A stretch of 64,000 nt of DNA from Alphaproteobacteria bacterium (GCA_005884685.1 VBAH01000013.1:1-64000); one strand, 5' to 3'. Counted from the first letter of the stretch, positions 53,178 to 62,279 are shown. A program made the numbers and translations. Notes: a model not told the origin generated them from the sequence alone.

Positions 53178-54422
53178 TCACTCCAAATTCTTCGCCGGCG
53201 GGTAGTCGCGCGAGAACACCGGTTCTTTCAGGAACGCGTCCTTGTTGTAGGTCCAGAACTGGCTGACGTTCGGATACGTCTTGATGATCGCGTTGACGTA
53301 CTTGCCGTCCTTCTTCTCGACCTTGCGGATGTAGATGTTGCCGACGACGTGGCCGAACTCGTCGATGCTCAGCGGGCCGCGCAGCGAGTCGGGCAGCTTG
53401 GTGTCATGCAGCGCCTTGTTGAGCGCCTCCTTGTCCTCGACCTTGCCCTTGATCGCCTCGACGGCATGATTGAGCACCTCGCCGCATACGTAGGTCTCGG
53501 CCGCGTAGACGCCCGGATCGACCTCGTATTCCTTCTGGATCTCCGCGACGAACCGCTTGTTGATGTCGTTGGCGATCTGCGCCGAATACCAGCAGCCGGT
53601 CATCGCGCCGAGGCCGTTTTCGCCGATCTGCTGCAACAGCGATTCGTCGATCGGCGTGAAGCCGCCGAGGATCTGCGTCTTGATGCCGTACTCCGCCATC
53701 TGACGGACGAACTTCAGCCCGTTCGAGCCGGCATGCGCGGTGAACACCGCATCGAGGTTCGGCTTGAACTGCGAGAGATAGGTGCCGTAGTCCGGCGCGT
53801 TGAGGGGCGTCCACAGCTTCTGCACCACCTTGCCGCCGAGATCCTCGAACGCCTTCTGGAATCCCGCGACGCACTCATGGCCGAATGCGAAGTCGTCGCC
53901 GATCGTCGCGACGCGCTTGTGCTTGAGCTCCTTGAACGAGTAGTCGGCCATCGGATAGCTGCACTGTGCCGAGGTCGAGCTCGGACGCACCAGCCATGGG
54001 TTGGCCTTGCGCTGGGTCATGTCCTCGGCGCCCGCGACGGTGAGGATCGGCGTCTTGGACGTGCGGATGTAATCGTCGATCGCGAGCGCCTCGAACGCGG
54101 CAAGCGGGCCGATGATGCAATGTACGTTCAGGCGCTCCACCAGCTCCTGCGTCTTGGTGCGGGCCTGCGCGGGATTGCCGGCGGTGTCCTGCGTGTGCAG
54201 CTCGACCTCGCGGCCGGCCATCTTGTTTCCCTTCTGCTTGAAGAAGGTGACGAGGCCTTGCTCCATCTGGAGGCCGCCCGAGGCGAGCGGACCGGTCTTG
54301 ATGGTGAGGAAGCCGACCTTGATGGGGCCGGCTTGCGCCACCGTGGCGGGCACCTTCAGCGCGGACGTTGCGACGCCGGTGGCGAGCGCGCCTTTCAAAA
54401 CGGTACGGCGATTGAGGCTCAT
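53178..54422 (-). CDS. periplasmic substrate-binding protein of ABC transporter (operon 2), Tat-type signal
   Basis: 414 residues. The N-terminus MSLNRRTVLKGALATG has a twin-arginine motif (RRTVLKG), pointing to Tat export. The mature protein begins GPIKVGFLTIKTGPLASGG. Such Tat-exported LivK-like proteins often bind aromatic or lignin-derived acids. ATG 54422. Followed downstream by livHMGF. Confidence 0.9.
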   Translation of the reverse strand: MSLNRRTVLKGALATGVATSALKVPATVAQAGPIKVGFLTIKTGPLASGGLQMEQGLVTFFKQKGNKMAGREVELHTQDTAGNPAQARTKTQELVERLNVHCIIGPLAAFEALAIDDYIRTSKTPILTVAGAEDMTQRKANPWLVRPSSTSAQCSYPMADYSFKELKHKRVATIGDDFAFGHECVAGFQKAFEDLGGKVVQKLWTPLNAPDYGTYLSQFKPNLDAVFTAHAGSNGLKFVRQMAEYGIKTQILGGFTPIDESLLQQIGENGLGAMTGCWYSAQIANDINKRFVAEIQKEYEVDPGVYAAETYVCGEVLNHAVEAIKGKVEDKEALNKALHDTKLPDSLRGPLSIDEFGHVVGNIYIRKVEKKDGKYVNAIIKTYPNVSQFWTYNKDAFLKEPVFSRDYPPAKNLE

Positions 54423-54504
54423 GCTGTTCCCTCCGTTTGGTTTCTTGTCGGGGCGCATGCTGTTGCAAGTTTGCATCCGGTGCAACCGGGTAAATCGGCG
54501 CGGG

Positions 54505-56313
54505 TTAGTTCGCCGGCACGATCGGCAGCAGCAGATAGGCCTGCCGGCCTCCGCCGAAATGCAGCGTCGTTTGCCCACCGAATACCTCCTTCGGGCGGTC
54601 GACCGGATCGTCATGCAGGAACGGCCCGCAGCCCTTCAGCTCATTCTTGAAGTTCGAGAGCTTGCCGCCCGAGCCGCCGCCGTATTCGTAGTCCTTGCCC
54701 CGCACGGTGAGCGCGACACGATAGCCGGCCGGCACCACGATCGAGGTCGGCCACAGCTCGATGTCGAGCTCGACCGGTTCGCCCGGGGCGAGCGGCTGCT
54801 TTTCGTCGTGCGCGTGATAGGGCCGGTAGGGCAAAGTGAGGTTCGGATCGAGCTTGCCGTGCGAGGCGCGCAGCCAGCCTTGCGCGATCGGGGTGTGCGG
54901 ATCGATCGCGCCCTGGAACACGATCTCCTTCATGTCGGCCGAGAACACGCGCAGAGTGAGGAACAGGTCGGCATCCGTGGTGGAGGAGGACACGAACAGC
55001 TTCGCGGCGACCGGCCCGGTGATCTCGGTCTCGGCGTGCAGCGGCGGCGTCATGAAGGTGACGCCTTCGCCGAGCGCGTCGAAGGTGACTTTTGCTGCCC
55101 CCTCGCTTCCCTCCCCCAGCAAAAGGGCGTTCACGCCTGTCTTCGACGGGCTATGCGGGGGAGGGTTAGGGTGGGGGTCTTCGGTGAGCGAGAAGTCCGC
55201 CGAGTTGAGATAAAGCCTGGTCCACTTCGTGCGCGCGATCGGCCATTCGTTCTCGGCACGCTCGACGAATGTTTCGCCCGGATGACGCACCTGCAACAGC
55301 ACGCGCGGCTGCTCGCCCCATCCGGTATCCTCGCCCTTGAGGAAATAATCGAAGAACTTGCGCTGCAGCTCGCGCCCGTAGTCGGTGTAGAAATGCGTCC
55401 AGTGCTCGATGCCGTGCGCCTCGAGCCACTTGTGTTTCGAGGCGGCGCGCGCGAAGCCTTCGAAATTGCCGCGCGGGTGCAGGCCCTGTCCGCCCCAGTT
55501 CGCTGCCGAGAACAGCGGCGCCGTGATCTTGTCCCATTTGGGCGAGCGCGCCTTGTGATAGTCGTCGTCGAGCGGATGCGCGCGGATTTCCGCGCCGAAG
55601 TCGCAGCGGTTCTGCGCGAGCTGCTCGTCTGAAAGCGTTTCCGGCCCGCACACCAGCTCGCCGTGCACGCGCGAACGCTTGCCGCGCTCGCCCGCGCCGT
55701 ACTGCACGGTCTTCACCTGCATGTCGTACCAGTTGGCCCAGAAGGTCGAAAGCAGGCCGCCGTGGTGCGTCATGTCGCGGTACCAGTCGGCCGCGCCCTC
55801 CCATACGCACATCGCGGCGAGGTGCGGCGGCTGCAGCGACGCGACGTGCCACTGGTTGATGCCGTAATACGAGATGCCGTTGAGCCCGATCTTGCCGTTC
55901 GACCATGGCTGTACGCCCGCCCACTCGATGCAGTCGTAGAAATCCTTGGTCTCGCGCGGCGAGAAATGATCGAGGCAGCCGGGCGAGCAACCCGCGCCGC
56001 GGGAATCGACGCGCACGCAGACATAGCCGTGCGGCACCCACTTTTCCGGGTCGACCACTTCCCAGCTTTGATAGAGGTTCGACGAGCCCGCCGCGACATC
56101 GGGGTGCTTGTCCACCATGCGCTGCCAGGCGCTCGGATAGCCGTCCTGGAACGCAAGGCCCTTGGCATAGGGGCCGTAGCTGAGGATGACCGGATATTTG
56201 CCGTCGGCGATCGGGCGGAACACATCCGCGCGCAATACGAGTTCGTCATCCATCGCGATCGGCGCATCCCAGTCGATGCGCATGCCGTCGCGGATTTCGC
56301 TGCGGTGGGTCAT
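54505..56313 (-). CDS. CocE/NonD family alpha/beta hydrolase with in-frame palindromic repeat
   Basis: 602 residues. Catalytic Ser148 in GLNGISYYG; core hydrolase (1-370) and C-terminal jelly-roll (about 405-600; AELDIELWPTSIVVPAGYR-like region VELDIELWPTSIVVPAGYRV). Between them, residues about 378-407 (DPHPNPPPHSPSKTG... ALLLGEGSEG) are encoded by a genomic palindromic repeat. ATG 56313 overlaps the preceding gene's stop by 4 nt. Esterase/amidase or acyl transfer on an unknown ester. Confidence 0.88.
   Translation of the reverse strand: MTHRSEIRDGMRIDWDAPIAMDDELVLRADVFRPIADGKYPVILSYGPYAKGLAFQDGYPSAWQRMVDKHPDVAAGSSNLYQSWEVVDPEKWVPHGYVCVRVDSRGAGCSPGCLDHFSPRETKDFYDCIEWAGVQPWSNGKIGLNGISYYGINQWHVASLQPPHLAAMCVWEGAADWYRDMTHHGGLLSTFWANWYDMQVKTVQYGAGERGKRSRVHGELVCGPETLSDEQLAQNRCDFGAEIRAHPLDDDYHKARSPKWDKITAPLFSAANWGGQGLHPRGNFEGFARAASKHKWLEAHGIEHWTHFYTDYGRELQRKFFDYFLKGEDTGWGEQPRVLLQVRHPGETFVERAENEWPIARTKWTRLYLNSADFSLTEDPHPNPPPHSPSKTGVNALLLGEGSEGAAKVTFDALGEGVTFMTPPLHAETEITGPVAAKLFVSSSTTDADLFLTLRVFSADMKEIVFQGAIDPHTPIAQGWLRASHGKLDPNLTLPYRPYHAHDEKQPLAPGEPVELDIELWPTSIVVPAGYRVALTVRGKDYEYGGGSGGKLSNFKNELKGCGPFLHDDPVDRPKEVFGGQTTLHFGGGRQAYLLLPIVPAN
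55093..55180. repeat. palindromic repeat, class F (copy 6), inside cocE
   Basis: CCCTCGCTTCCCTCCCCC / GGGGGAGGGTTAGGGTGGGGG arms around a 32-nt inner module (55125-55156) shared with the class D element at 48453. Length keeps the cocE frame open. Confidence 0.88.
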
Positions 56314-57197
56314 CGCTTGATGCCGGCCATCGCCTCCAGCACGGCGCACACCGCGCCCGTGTCCTCGTCCGCATGCCCCGTGGACAGCGCCGCGCGGTAG
56401 ATCGGCTCGGTCGCGGAGAACAGCGGGGTCGGGCAGCCGACGCTTGCCGCGTATTCGCCGATCACCTTCATGTCCTTCTGCCAGGTCGAGATGCGCATCG
56501 TGAGGTTCTCGCCGGCATAATTGTCCTGCACCATCATCGGTGCGCGCAGTTCGAACACGCGCGAGTTGCCGGCCCCCGCCTGGATCAACTTGAAGATCTG
56601 CGCCGGATCGAGCCCTGCTTTCATGCCGAGCACCATCGCCTCGGCGCTCGCGACGTTATGGATCGCGACCAGCAGGTTCGCGACGAACTTCATCTTCATG
56701 CCGTTGCCGAAGCTGCCGAGGTCGTGCGCCTGGCGCGCGAAATCCGCAAACACCGGCATCAGGGCGTTGATCGCCTGCGCGTCGCCGCTTGCGTATACGA
56801 CGAGGTCTTTGGTACGCGCCTGCGCGCCGGTGCCGGAGAGCGGGCAGTCGAGCATCACGTGGCCGGCTGCGCGCAGCGCTGCCTCGGCGGCGGTCTTGTC
56901 AGCGAGTGAAAAGGTCGAGAGCTCGGCAACGACGCGGCGCGGCAATCTCGCCTCGACGATCGCCGCGACTGTCGCCATGAGCGCTTCGGGCGTGGGCAGG
57001 CTGACCAGTATGTTCGTACACTTTTCAGCCACCATGGCGGCATCGCCGACGCTCTCGACGCCCGCCGCCTTCGCCTCCTCGCAGCGATCTTTCGTGATGT
57101 CGAAGCCGACCACATGCCATCCGGCGCCGCTGAGATTCTTCGCGATCGCGCCGCCCATGATGCCGAGGCCGATGATGCCGACCGTTCCTTTTGGCAT
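56310..57197 (-). CDS. 3-hydroxyisobutyrate dehydrogenase family oxidoreductase (1)
   Basis: 295 residues. Rossmann GIIGLGIMGGAIAKNL (7-22), DCPLSGTG substrate loop and catalytic Lys in GNGMKMKFVANL. NAD(P)-dependent beta-hydroxyacid dehydrogenase. Coupled to cocE by a 4-nt overlap. Substrate unknown. Confidence 0.9.
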   Translation of the reverse strand: MPKGTVGIIGLGIMGGAIAKNLSGAGWHVVGFDITKDRCEEAKAAGVESVGDAAMVAEKCTNILVSLPTPEALMATVAAIVEARLPRRVVAELSTFSLADKTAAEAALRAAGHVMLDCPLSGTGAQARTKDLVVYASGDAQAINALMPVFADFARQAHDLGSFGNGMKMKFVANLLVAIHNVASAEAMVLGMKAGLDPAQIFKLIQAGAGNSRVFELRAPMMVQDNYAGENLTMRISTWQKDMKVIGEYAASVGCPTPLFSATEPIYRAALSTGHADEDTGAVCAVLEAMAGIKR

Positions 57198-57206
57198 TTT
57201 CTCTCC

Positions 57207-57384
57207 GTCATTCCGGGGCCGGCCGAAGGCCGGAGCCCGGAATCCATAACCACGATCCGATGTTTGTTACTCCGACCGTGCCACATCTTTTTTTCGTCGG
57301 CTACGCGGTTGCGGCGTCGGAGCACTCTTGCAAGACTTGTGATTATGGATTCCGGGCTCGCCGCTGCGCGGCGCCCCGGAATGA
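57207..57384. repeat. palindromic intergenic repeat, class B (copy 2)
   Basis: GTCATTCCGGGGCCGGCCGA ... CGGCGCCCCGGAATGA with inner CCCGGAATCCATAACCACGA / GATTATGGATTCCGGGC. In the divergent gap of the two dehydrogenase genes. Confidence 0.88.
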
Positions 57385-57403
57385 AGCGGGGAGAGAGGGT
57401 CCC

Positions 57404-58279
57404 ATGCAAATCGGAATTGCCGGGCTCGGCCGCATGGGCGCCGCAGTGGCGGCGCGGCTGATGGAAGTCGGGCACACCGTCACGGTGTGGAACCGCACGC
57501 CCGAAAAGGCGAAACCGCTGACCGAGGCCGGCGCGAAACAGGTCGATACGCCGGAGGATCTGGCCGAGCATAGCGAAGTCATCATCACGCTGCTGACCGA
57601 TGCCGACGCGATCGATCACGTCTATAACGGCGAGCATGGCCTGCTCGCGGGCGATGCGCACGACAGGCTGTTCATCGAGATGAGCACGGTGCGGCCGGAG
57701 ATCGGAATCGCGCTTGCCAAGGTGGTGCGTGCGAGCGGCGGGCGTTTCGTCGAATGTCCGGTTGGCGGCACCACCGGCCCGGCGCGGCAGGGCAAGCTGT
57801 TTGGGTTCATGGGTGCGGAGCCGGGCGATGCAGCGCTGGCAAAGCCGATCCTCGATCAGCTTTGCCGTCGGCTCGAGCATGTCGGGCCGGTCGGCAACGG
57901 CGCGCTCGCGAAATTCACGATCAACATGCCGTTGATGATCTACTACCAGGCGCTCGGCGAGGCGTTATCGATGGCGCGGGGCATGGGGCTCGAACCGGAG
58001 CGCCTGATGGATATTCTCGCCGACACTTCGGGTGCGCCGGCGATGATGAAGGCGCGCGCACCGACCGTCGCGAAAATGATGAACGGAGAGGATACGCCGG
58101 TCACATTCGACCTCGCGGGCTGCATCAAGGATCTGCAGTCGATGCAGGCGGAGGGAAAGGCGCGCGGGCTGTCGCTGCCGCTGGTGGAGCGCACGCTCGC
58201 CTGCATGGAGGAGTCGGCGGGCAAGGGTCTCGGCGGCAAAGAGGCCGCGATGCATTCGGTTTATTGGTCGAGGAAATAA
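57404..58279 (+). CDS. 3-hydroxyisobutyrate dehydrogenase family oxidoreductase (2)
   Basis: 291 residues. Rossmann GIAGLGRMGAAVAARLMEVG, ECPVGGTTGPARQGKL substrate loop, catalytic Lys in GNGALAKFTINM. Divergent from and only distantly similar to the neighbour at 56310. Clustered with GlcG and a DapA-type enzyme. Confidence 0.9.
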   Translation: MQIGIAGLGRMGAAVAARLMEVGHTVTVWNRTPEKAKPLTEAGAKQVDTPEDLAEHSEVIITLLTDADAIDHVYNGEHGLLAGDAHDRLFIEMSTVRPEIGIALAKVVRASGGRFVECPVGGTTGPARQGKLFGFMGAEPGDAALAKPILDQLCRRLEHVGPVGNGALAKFTINMPLMIYYQALGEALSMARGMGLEPERLMDILADTSGAPAMMKARAPTVAKMMNGEDTPVTFDLAGCIKDLQSMQAEGKARGLSLPLVERTLACMEESAGKGLGGKEAAMHSVYWSRK

Positions 58280-58287
58280 GCTCAGCT

Positions 58288-58407
58288 GTCGTCCCGGCCG
58301 AGCGCGTAAGCGCGAGAGCCGGGACCCATGAAACGCCGGACTTGCAAGCTGGCTCTGAGCGTGCCGTTAGATGGGTCCCGGCTCGCGCTACGCTCGGCCG
58401 GGATGAC
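58288..58407. repeat. palindromic intergenic repeat, class C (copy 3)
   Basis: GTCGTCCCGGCCGAGCGCGT ... CGCTCGGCCGGGATGAC with inner GCCGGGACCCATGA / ATGGGTCCCGGC. Between the dehydrogenase and glcG-like genes. Confidence 0.9.
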
Positions 58408-58428
58408 AACCGGAGCCGGGGAGTACCG

Positions 58429-58860
58429 ATGTCCGTCAATCTCAATCAAGCTTCCGTCATCGTGGACACCGCGCTGAAGAAGGGCCGCGAGACCAACTGC
58501 GCGCCGCTCACCGTCGCGGTGCTCGACGCGGGCGGGCATCTCGTCGCGTTCAAGCGCGAGGACAAGTCCGGCATCCTGCGCTTCGACATCGCCTACGGCA
58601 AAGCCTGGGGGGCGCTCGGCATGGGCTTCGGCTCGCGCGAGCTGGCCGAGCGCGCGGCAAAGAACCCCGTCTTCATCGGCGCGCTGACGACCATCGCACA
58701 GGGCCGGTTGGTCCCGGTGCCGGGCGGCGTGCTGATCAAGGACGCGGGCGGCACTGTGCTCGGCGCCGTCGGCATTTCGGGCGATACATCCGACAAGGAC
58801 GAAGTGTGCGCGATCGCCGGGATCGAGGCGGCAGGGCTGAAGGCGGTGGTGGGGGCGTAA
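58429..58860 (+). CDS. GlcG/HbpS family protein
   Basis: 143 residues. PLTVAVLDAGGHLVAFKRED and GGVLIKDAGGTVLGAVGISG are the family signatures. GlcG/HbpS proteins bind haem or cobalamin-like ligands, or accompany glycolate/diol use; no exact role here. Start ATG 58429. Confidence 0.88.
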   Translation: MSVNLNQASVIVDTALKKGRETNCAPLTVAVLDAGGHLVAFKREDKSGILRFDIAYGKAWGALGMGFGSRELAERAAKNPVFIGALTTIAQGRLVPVPGGVLIKDAGGTVLGAVGISGDTSDKDEVCAIAGIEAAGLKAVVGA

Positions 58861-58902
58861 GTCACGGGACATGTTTGAACCTCCGCCACATCGGAAGAAA
58901 CC

Positions 58903-59790
58903 ATGATCGGCGGGGTCATTCCGGTTCTCTACAGCTACTACGGCAAATCCGGCGCGCTCGATCTCGACGCGCATGTGCGGCAGATCGATTGGGTGATTCC
59001 GCACGGCGCGGCGGGCGTGACGCTGCTCGGGCTGGCCTCGGAGGGCGCTTCACTCACACAGGACGAGCGCAAATCTGTCATCGGCCGAGCTGCCCAGCAT
59101 CTGTCTCCGGACGCGGCGCTTCTCGTCACCACGCGCGCCGACGACGATCTGCATGAGATCGCGCGGATCGCACTCGAATCCCGAAAAGACGTTGGCCTGA
59201 TTGTGCAGATCGGCGCCGATCCGGCTCCATCAATCGCGCAAATTCGGAAGATTTCGGCCGATCCTTCGCTCGCTTCCAGCGTCACGCTGGGATTGCAGCT
59301 TGCGCCGGGGCTGATCGATACCGCGTTCTCGGCTGCCTCGCTTCAGACGCTGCCCGACATCGTGCAGCGGGTCAGCTTTCTGAAAGCCGAGTACAACAGC
59401 ATCGAGCTATGCGCGCACCTCGAGATGATCGGAAAGAAGTTCGACCTCCTGATCGGGCGCAACGGCCAGAATTTCATCGACTATCTGCGCATTGGAGCGA
59501 CCGGAGTCATCCCGGGCCCCGAAATGACGGCGCCGCTCTTTTCGATCCTGTCGGATTGGAATGCCGGGCGGCGCGACGCCGCGGTCGCGCGCTATGGCAC
59601 GGTCGCGGCATATATCGACTTCGCCATGCAGGACCTCGATACGGTGATCGATGTCGGGCGCGCCGTAACGGCGCGCGCGCTTGGTCTCGATCCCGGAAGC
59701 CGCCGCCGGCCCTCCGGGCGCGAAGGGCTTTCGTTCGATGGCGCCATCGATTTCTGGTTTTCGCGCTGGCGGGAATTTGCGCCGGGGTGA
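58903..59790 (+). CDS. dihydrodipicolinate synthase/N-acetylneuraminate lyase family aldolase
   Basis: 295 residues, TIM barrel. Schiff-base Lys161 (SFLKAEYN) at the DapA position; the GTTGE loop reads LGLASEGAS (42-50). The catalytic Tyr usually near 133 is not evident (VTLGLQLAPG), so it is unlikely to be housekeeping DapA. It probably cleaves or dehydrates a 2-oxo acid in catabolism. Confidence 0.85.
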   Translation: MIGGVIPVLYSYYGKSGALDLDAHVRQIDWVIPHGAAGVTLLGLASEGASLTQDERKSVIGRAAQHLSPDAALLVTTRADDDLHEIARIALESRKDVGLIVQIGADPAPSIAQIRKISADPSLASSVTLGLQLAPGLIDTAFSAASLQTLPDIVQRVSFLKAEYNSIELCAHLEMIGKKFDLLIGRNGQNFIDYLRIGATGVIPGPEMTAPLFSILSDWNAGRRDAAVARYGTVAAYIDFAMQDLDTVIDVGRAVTARALGLDPGSRRRPSGREGLSFDGAIDFWFSRWREFAPG

Positions 59791-59805
59791 GCGGCGCTTC
59801 GCCCC

Positions 59806-60360
59806 CTACTTGATCCCGAACGGCAGCTTCTCGCCCTCGGGCAACGGGATCTCGAACGCATTCAGCGTCACCGACACCAGCCCGTAGTAGCCGATGATGC
59901 CGACCAGATCGATCACGCTCGTTTCGCCCAGCTCCTGCTTCGCGCGCGCGAAGGTCGCGTCGGACACGCGCCGCGTCTTCAACAGCTCGGCCGCAAAATC
60001 GTAGACCGCCTGCTCGTCGGACTTTGTCAGCTTCGGCGCAGCGCCCACGCGGATCGCCTCGATCGCGGCCGGATCGATGCCAGCCTTGATGGCGAGCGGT
60101 GCGTGCGCGAACCACTCGAAGTTCGCCTTCCAGAACGCGCCGGTGACGCAGATCGCAAGCTCGGAGAGCCGTGGCGGCAGGCTCGAATTGAACCGCGCAT
60201 AGGCGCCGAGCGCCTGCGCATGTTCGGCGAGGCCGGGATTGTTGAGCCACACCTTGAGCGGGCCGACCACCTTGCCGCGCGGTCCGGCGAGGATCGCCTC
60301 GTGCACCTTCTTTTGCTCGGGAGAGAATTTTGCAGGGTCGAGTTCGGGCAGGCGGGGCAT
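59806..60360 (-). CDS. carboxymuconolactone decarboxylase-like protein
   Basis: 184 residues, all-helical. CMD-type core ELAICVTGAFWKANFEWFAH (about 67-86), no AhpD CxxC pair. Start ATG 60360 at MPRLPELDP; the longer frame is in a repeat. Convergent with the DapA-type gene. CMD acts in beta-ketoadipate routes, but this branch is diverse. Confidence 0.82.
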   Translation of the reverse strand: MPRLPELDPAKFSPEQKKVHEAILAGPRGKVVGPLKVWLNNPGLAEHAQALGAYARFNSSLPPRLSELAICVTGAFWKANFEWFAHAPLAIKAGIDPAAIEAIRVGAAPKLTKSDEQAVYDFAAELLKTRRVSDATFARAKQELGETSVIDLVGIIGYYGLVSVTLNAFEIPLPEGEKLPFGIK

Positions 60361-60376
60361 GGAAGGTCCTCTGTTT

Positions 60377-60458
60377 GTCATCGTCCGCGAAGGCGGAGGA
60401 TCCAGTAAACATTGCAAGCGAGTTGATTACGGGATGCCCGCCTTCGCGGGCAATGACA
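60377..60458. repeat. palindromic intergenic repeat, class E
   Basis: GTCATCGTCCGCGAAGGCGG ... CCCGCCTTCGCGGGCAATGA plus C, with inner GGATCCAGTAAAC. Divergent gap between the CMD-like and GST genes. Confidence 0.85.
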
Positions 60459-60506
60459 AGCCCTGCCATCCCACCTATGCTCGCGCGAAATTTTCGGGAG
60501 GCGGCT

Positions 60507-61166
60507 TTGAAATTCTATTCGTTCTGGCGCTCGCTCGCCTCGTTTCGCGTGCGCATCGCGCTCAACCTCAAGGGCATCGTGCCGGACGAGGTGGTCAACG
60601 TCGACCTGATGAAGGGTGAACAGCTCAAGGACGAGTACAGACAAGTCAACCCGCAGATGCTGCTGCCGGCGCTGATCGACGGCGACGGGCCGATTTTGTT
60701 CCAGTCGATCGCCATCATGGAATATCTCGACGAGACGCATCCGCACCCGCGCCTTTTGCCGGCCGACGCGCGCGGGCGTGCGCGCGTGCGTGCGCTCGCG
60801 CTGATCAATGCGGCCGACTCGCATCCCTTGATGGTGCCGCGCGTGCGCAGCTTCATGGAGCATGAGCTCAACCTCGACGAGGCGGCACGCGAGAAGTGGA
60901 TCCGGCACTGGATCGGCGAAGGGCTCGCCGCGATGGAAGGGCACCTCGCGCGCGACAGGGAGACCGGCACGTTCGCGCACGGCGATGCCGTCACGATGGC
61001 GGATATCTGTGTCGCCGCGCAGGTGACGGGCGCGGGCTTCTTCAAGGTCGACGTCGCGCCGTATCCGACCGTGATGCGCATCGCCACGAGCTGTTCGGAG
61101 CTTCCCGCATTCGCGAAGGCGCATCCGCTGAAGCAGCCCGGCGCGCCGGCGAGCTTGAGTCACTGA
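60507..61166 (+). CDS. maiA: maleylacetoacetate/maleylpyruvate isomerase-type GST (zeta class)
   Basis: 219 residues. Starts TTG 60507 with GGGAGG five bases ahead; LKFYSFWRSLASFRVRIALN is the zeta-class N-terminus, with QVNPQMLLPALIDGDG and QSIAIMEYLDETHP. Isomerises a cis-unsaturated diacid (tyrosine or gentisate route) with glutathione. The active-site SSxxxRVRIA has Leu in place of the second Ser. Confidence 0.85.
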   Translation: MKFYSFWRSLASFRVRIALNLKGIVPDEVVNVDLMKGEQLKDEYRQVNPQMLLPALIDGDGPILFQSIAIMEYLDETHPHPRLLPADARGRARVRALALINAADSHPLMVPRVRSFMEHELNLDEAAREKWIRHWIGEGLAAMEGHLARDRETGTFAHGDAVTMADICVAAQVTGAGFFKVDVAPYPTVMRIATSCSELPAFAKAHPLKQPGAPASLSH

Positions 61167-61183
61167 ACATGTAATTGTTATCC

Positions 61184-61270
61184 GTCATGCCCGGCCTTGT
61201 GCCGGGCATCCCGCTTAGGTGAGCACTGTGCTCTCCTTGTCGGGATGGCCGGGTCAAGCCCGGCCATGAC
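61184..61270. repeat. palindromic intergenic repeat, class D (copy 3)
   Basis: GTCATGCCCGGCCTTGTGCC ... GGGTCAAGCCCGGCCATGAC, with inner CCGCTTAGG and GTCGGGATGG. Between the GST and Gfo/Idh genes. Confidence 0.9.
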
Positions 61271-61287
61271 GAGGGAGAGATGTTGGC

Positions 61288-62265
61288 ATGCTGAACGCCG
61301 CGATGATCGGGCTCGGCTGGTGGGGCAAGGAGCTCGTCCGCTCGGCGCACGACAGCAAATTGATGCGCTTCACGCGCGGCGTGACGCTCGAGCCCGAGAC
61401 GGTGCGCGACTTCGCGCGCGAGATGAATCTCGGCATCGGCACCTCGTACGAGGACGTGCTTGCCGACAGGTCGATCGACGCCGTGGTGCTGGCGACGCCG
61501 CATAGCAAACATCGCCAGCAGGTCGAGGCCGCGGCCGCGGCCGGCAAGCATGTGTTCTGCGAAAAGCCGTTCGCGCTCACCGTCGCGGACGCGCAGGCCG
61601 CGATTGCGGCTTGCCGCAAGGCGGGCGTGGCGCTCGGCGTCGGGCATAACCGGCGGCTGTGGCCCTCGATGGTGAAGCTGAAGGAGGTCGTGTCGTCGCC
61701 CGCCTTCGGGACCATCATGTTCGCCGAAGGCAACTACAGCCACGACATCCTTGCCAACACGCCGCTCGACAACTGGCGCTCGGCGCCGCAGGAAACCAAG
61801 GCCGGCGGCATGACCGGGATGGGCATTCACCTGCTCGACGGCTTTTCGTTCCTGATCGGCCCGATGGCGCGCGTGAGCGCGCTTTCGACCAAACGCATCC
61901 TGCCGTTCGAGTCGGGCGACACCACGCAGGTTATGCTCAGCTTTCGCAATGGCGCGACCGGGACGATCGCGACGTCGCTGAAAACGCCGGGCTTCGTGTG
62001 GCGACTCGCCATTTACGGCTCCGGGATGTGGGTGGAATCGCTCTCGGAGACGAAAGTCACCATCTGCTGCCGGGACGGCAAACCCGAAACCTTCGACGTG
62101 CCGCAGACGAATCACATCGGCGCAAATCTCGATTCGTTCGCGGCGGCCGCGCTCGGTCAAGGCAAGTTCCAGATCGACGATGCGGGGATCGTGCACACCG
62201 TGGCGGCACTCGAAGCCGTGTTCGACTCGGCGGAACGCAATGGCGCATGGCGCGATATTGCATGA
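61288..62265 (+). CDS. Gfo/Idh/MocA family oxidoreductase
   Basis: 325 residues. Rossmann AAMIGLGWWGKELVR (4-18), EKPFALTVADAQ (Lys of the EKP motif) and GGMTGMGIHLLDGF. NAD(P)-dependent dehydrogenase of sugars or related hydroxy compounds; distinct from LigC at 9125. Substrate unknown. Confidence 0.9.
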   Translation: MLNAAMIGLGWWGKELVRSAHDSKLMRFTRGVTLEPETVRDFAREMNLGIGTSYEDVLADRSIDAVVLATPHSKHRQQVEAAAAAGKHVFCEKPFALTVADAQAAIAACRKAGVALGVGHNRRLWPSMVKLKEVVSSPAFGTIMFAEGNYSHDILANTPLDNWRSAPQETKAGGMTGMGIHLLDGFSFLIGPMARVSALSTKRILPFESGDTTQVMLSFRNGATGTIATSLKTPGFVWRLAIYGSGMWVESLSETKVTICCRDGKPETFDVPQTNHIGANLDSFAAAALGQGKFQIDDAGIVHTVAALEAVFDSAERNGAWRDIA

Positions 62266-62279
62266 TGTGAAAGCTTTTC

